Source: CAZBEA01 sp964519355
GTDB taxonomy: Bacteria; Patescibacteriota; Microgenomatia; Levybacterales; GWA1-39-11
Assembly (NCBI GenBank): GCA_964519355.1
Contig: CAZFJW010000061.1
Location: 1-6,220 of the forward strand
Length of the DNA stretch: 6,220 nt
Direction of reading: 5' to 3'
Under the pieces are notes generated by a model that did no database searches, was not told where the DNA came from, and saw only the letters and a list, made by a program, of their open reading frames with translations. Shown one piece after another: positions 5,176 to 6,220 of this stretch; position 1 is the first letter of the stretch, and the number at the start of each line of letters is the position of its first letter. Position numbers and translations under genes: made by a program.

Positions 5176-5839
5176 GCTTGAAGATATTACAAAATCCTAT
5201 CTTGTTGGTGATGATCAAGTTCCTGTACTTAAAAATATAAACCTCACGATAAAAGATCGAGAATTTAGTTCGATCCTTGGCGCTTCTGGGTCCGGTAAGT
5301 CAACACTCATGCATCTGATAGGACTATTAGAGAAACCCACCACGGGAAAAATTTTCTTTGATAATACTGACGTTTCCAAATTAAATGATGATCAAATCTC
5401 AAAATTAAGAAATGAATATGTGGGATTTGTTTTCCAACAATTTAATCTGATTAATAAATTGAGCGTCATTGAAAATATACTCCTCCCTACAACCTACTCA
5501 AGGAAAAAAATTGATTACAATCCTAAAGAATATGCTGAAGAACTCCTCAAAAATTTTGGAATATACGAAAGAAAAGATTATCGACCAAACAGAATATCTG
5601 GAGGCCAACAGCAAAGAGTAGCAATTGCCCGCGCATTAATAATGAAACCAAAACTTATTCTTGCTGACGAGCCGACGGGTAATCTGGATACAAAAACAGG
5701 CGATGAAATTTTGGCTCTTATGCAAAGTTTAAACCAAGATTTTGATGTTACGGTTATTATTGTTACTCATGAGGCAGACGTGGCAAAAAAAACAAAAAGG
5801 CAAATTCAAATTAAAGATGGTGCAATTTTCAAAAAATGA
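5168..5839 (+). CDS. ABC transporter ATP-binding protein, MacB/LolD/YknY family
   Basis: A 223-residue cytoplasmic ATPase subunit that would power the exporter formed with the flanking adaptor and permease. All nucleotide-binding motifs are intact: Walker A GASGSGKS (38-45), Q-loop Gln90 in VFQQFNLI, signature ISGGQQQRVAIARAL (143-157, Ile in place of the common Leu), Walker B LILADE (163-168), D-loop GNLD (171-174) and the switch His201 in VTHE. The length, the start MIRLEDITKSY and the ADEPTGNLDTKTG block are typical of the LolD/MacB/FtsE-like group. It is a separate polypeptide, as in YknY or LolD, not fused to the permease as in E. coli MacB. It overlaps the adaptor gene by 8 nt and the permease start by 4 nt (ATGA), so the three are probably made in a fixed ratio. 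The substrate is unknown. Confidence 0.95.
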   Translation: MIRLEDITKSYLVGDDQVPVLKNINLTIKDREFSSILGASGSGKSTLMHLIGLLEKPTTGKIFFDNTDVSKLNDDQISKLRNEYVGFVFQQFNLINKLSVIENILLPTTYSRKKIDYNPKEYAEELLKNFGIYERKDYRPNRISGGQQQRVAIARALIMKPKLILADEPTGNLDTKTGDEILALMQSLNQDFDVTVIIVTHEADVAKKTKRQIQIKDGAIFKK

Positions 5840-6220
5840 AATACATAAATTACCTGCTTAAAAATGCGTTCACAGATTTAAAACGGAATAAAGTAAGAAC
5901 TTTCTTAACTTCACTCGGAATTATGATAGGAGTAATGTCTGTTGTGCTTTTGATTGGATTCGGACTTGGACTTAAGAATTACATCAAAAAACAATTTGAA
6001 AGTCTTGGAACAAATGTAATCTATATTTATCCTGGAAGACTCTTGGGAGAAGGTGGGCAGATCAATAATAGTGAAGGTTTTGGAGGAGGGGTTGAATTTA
6101 CATTTAAAGATCTTCAAAGACTCTCAAAAATTCGGGAAGCCGAATATGTTGTTCCAATATTTATAAGATCAACAATTGTAAAAGTACGTGGAGAAACAAA
6201 ATTTACTGACGTTTATGCTT
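5836..6220 (+). CDS. MacB/FtsX-type ABC permease, N-terminal part (runs off window)
   Basis: The open frame from the ATG at 5836-5838 continues to the window end, giving 128 complete codons and no stop. The N-terminus has the family signature: an amphipathic helix with DLKRNKVRTFLTSLGIMIGV (14-33) leading into the first membrane helix (about 22-46). The start of the extracytoplasmic MacB_PCD-type domain follows, with SLGTNVIYIYPG (57-68) and a Gly-rich loop (70-86). The full protein would be expected to have about 400 residues with four membrane helices, the last three beyond this window. The ATGA overlap with the ATPase stop and the lack of a clear Shine-Dalgarno suggest translational coupling. 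It forms the membrane channel or mechanotransducing part of the exporter. Confidence 0.9.
   Translation, partial: MKYINYLLKNAFTDLKRNKVRTFLTSLGIMIGVMSVVLLIGFGLGLKNYIKKQFESLGTNVIYIYPGRLLGEGGQINNSEGFGGGVEFTFKDLQRLSKIREAEYVVPIFIRSTIVKVRGETKFTDVYA

Overview
The window is AT-rich bacterial chromosome with tightly packed genes, split into two divergent transcription units by one regulatory gap of about 135 bp (4019-4155). It most resembles a Candidate Phyla Radiation/Patescibacteria genome, perhaps of the Microgenomates type. The reasons are the stripped-down translation operon, an initiation factor IF-2 with almost no N-terminal domain, few Shine-Dalgarno sequences, and a degenerate DHH-type protein between infB and rpsO. 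TGA is used as a stop (5837-5839), and no in-frame TGA is seen in the genes, so the Gracilibacteria code (TGA = Gly) is unlikely. The lineage is inferred from style and context; the window has no rRNA to settle it.

Left unit, minus strand, read from 4099 down to 49: promoter - leader hairpin - nusA - infB - DHH-like protein - rpsO. This is a reduced form of the bacterial nusA/infB cluster. Here nusA abuts infB, infB abuts a protein with a DHH-phosphoesterase-like fold, and rpsO closes the visible unit. The usual rimP, ylxR, rbfA, truB and ribF are absent from their expected places. NusA acts in transcription elongation, pausing and termination. IF-2 places initiator tRNA on the ribosome, and S15 nucleates assembly of the 30S central domain. 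The DHH-like protein appears to have lost most metal-binding residues and ends in a long low-complexity tail with a short conserved-looking C-terminal peptide. A second promoter, with an extended -10, lies in the 47-bp gap before rpsO and would give a nearly leaderless rpsO mRNA.

Right unit, plus strand, from 4113 past the window end: promoter - membrane-fusion/adaptor protein (HlyD/MacA/YknX type) - ABC ATPase (MacB/LolD/YknY type) - FtsX/MacB-type permease, truncated by the window edge. The three genes overlap by 8 and 4 nt, so they are translationally coupled and should form one tripartite export complex. The substrate cannot be told from the sequence.

The central gap carries two back-to-back promoters, both with TGn-extended TAGAAT -10 boxes. 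On the nusA side, a strong 8-bp hairpin sits directly before the nusA start codon. No RNA genes, CRISPR arrays, insertion sequences or mobile elements were seen, and no gene-free stretch exceeds 300 bases. The most unusual items are the apparent DHH pseudo-enzyme with its tail, the promoter/palindrome arrangement before rpsO, and the nusA leader hairpin.
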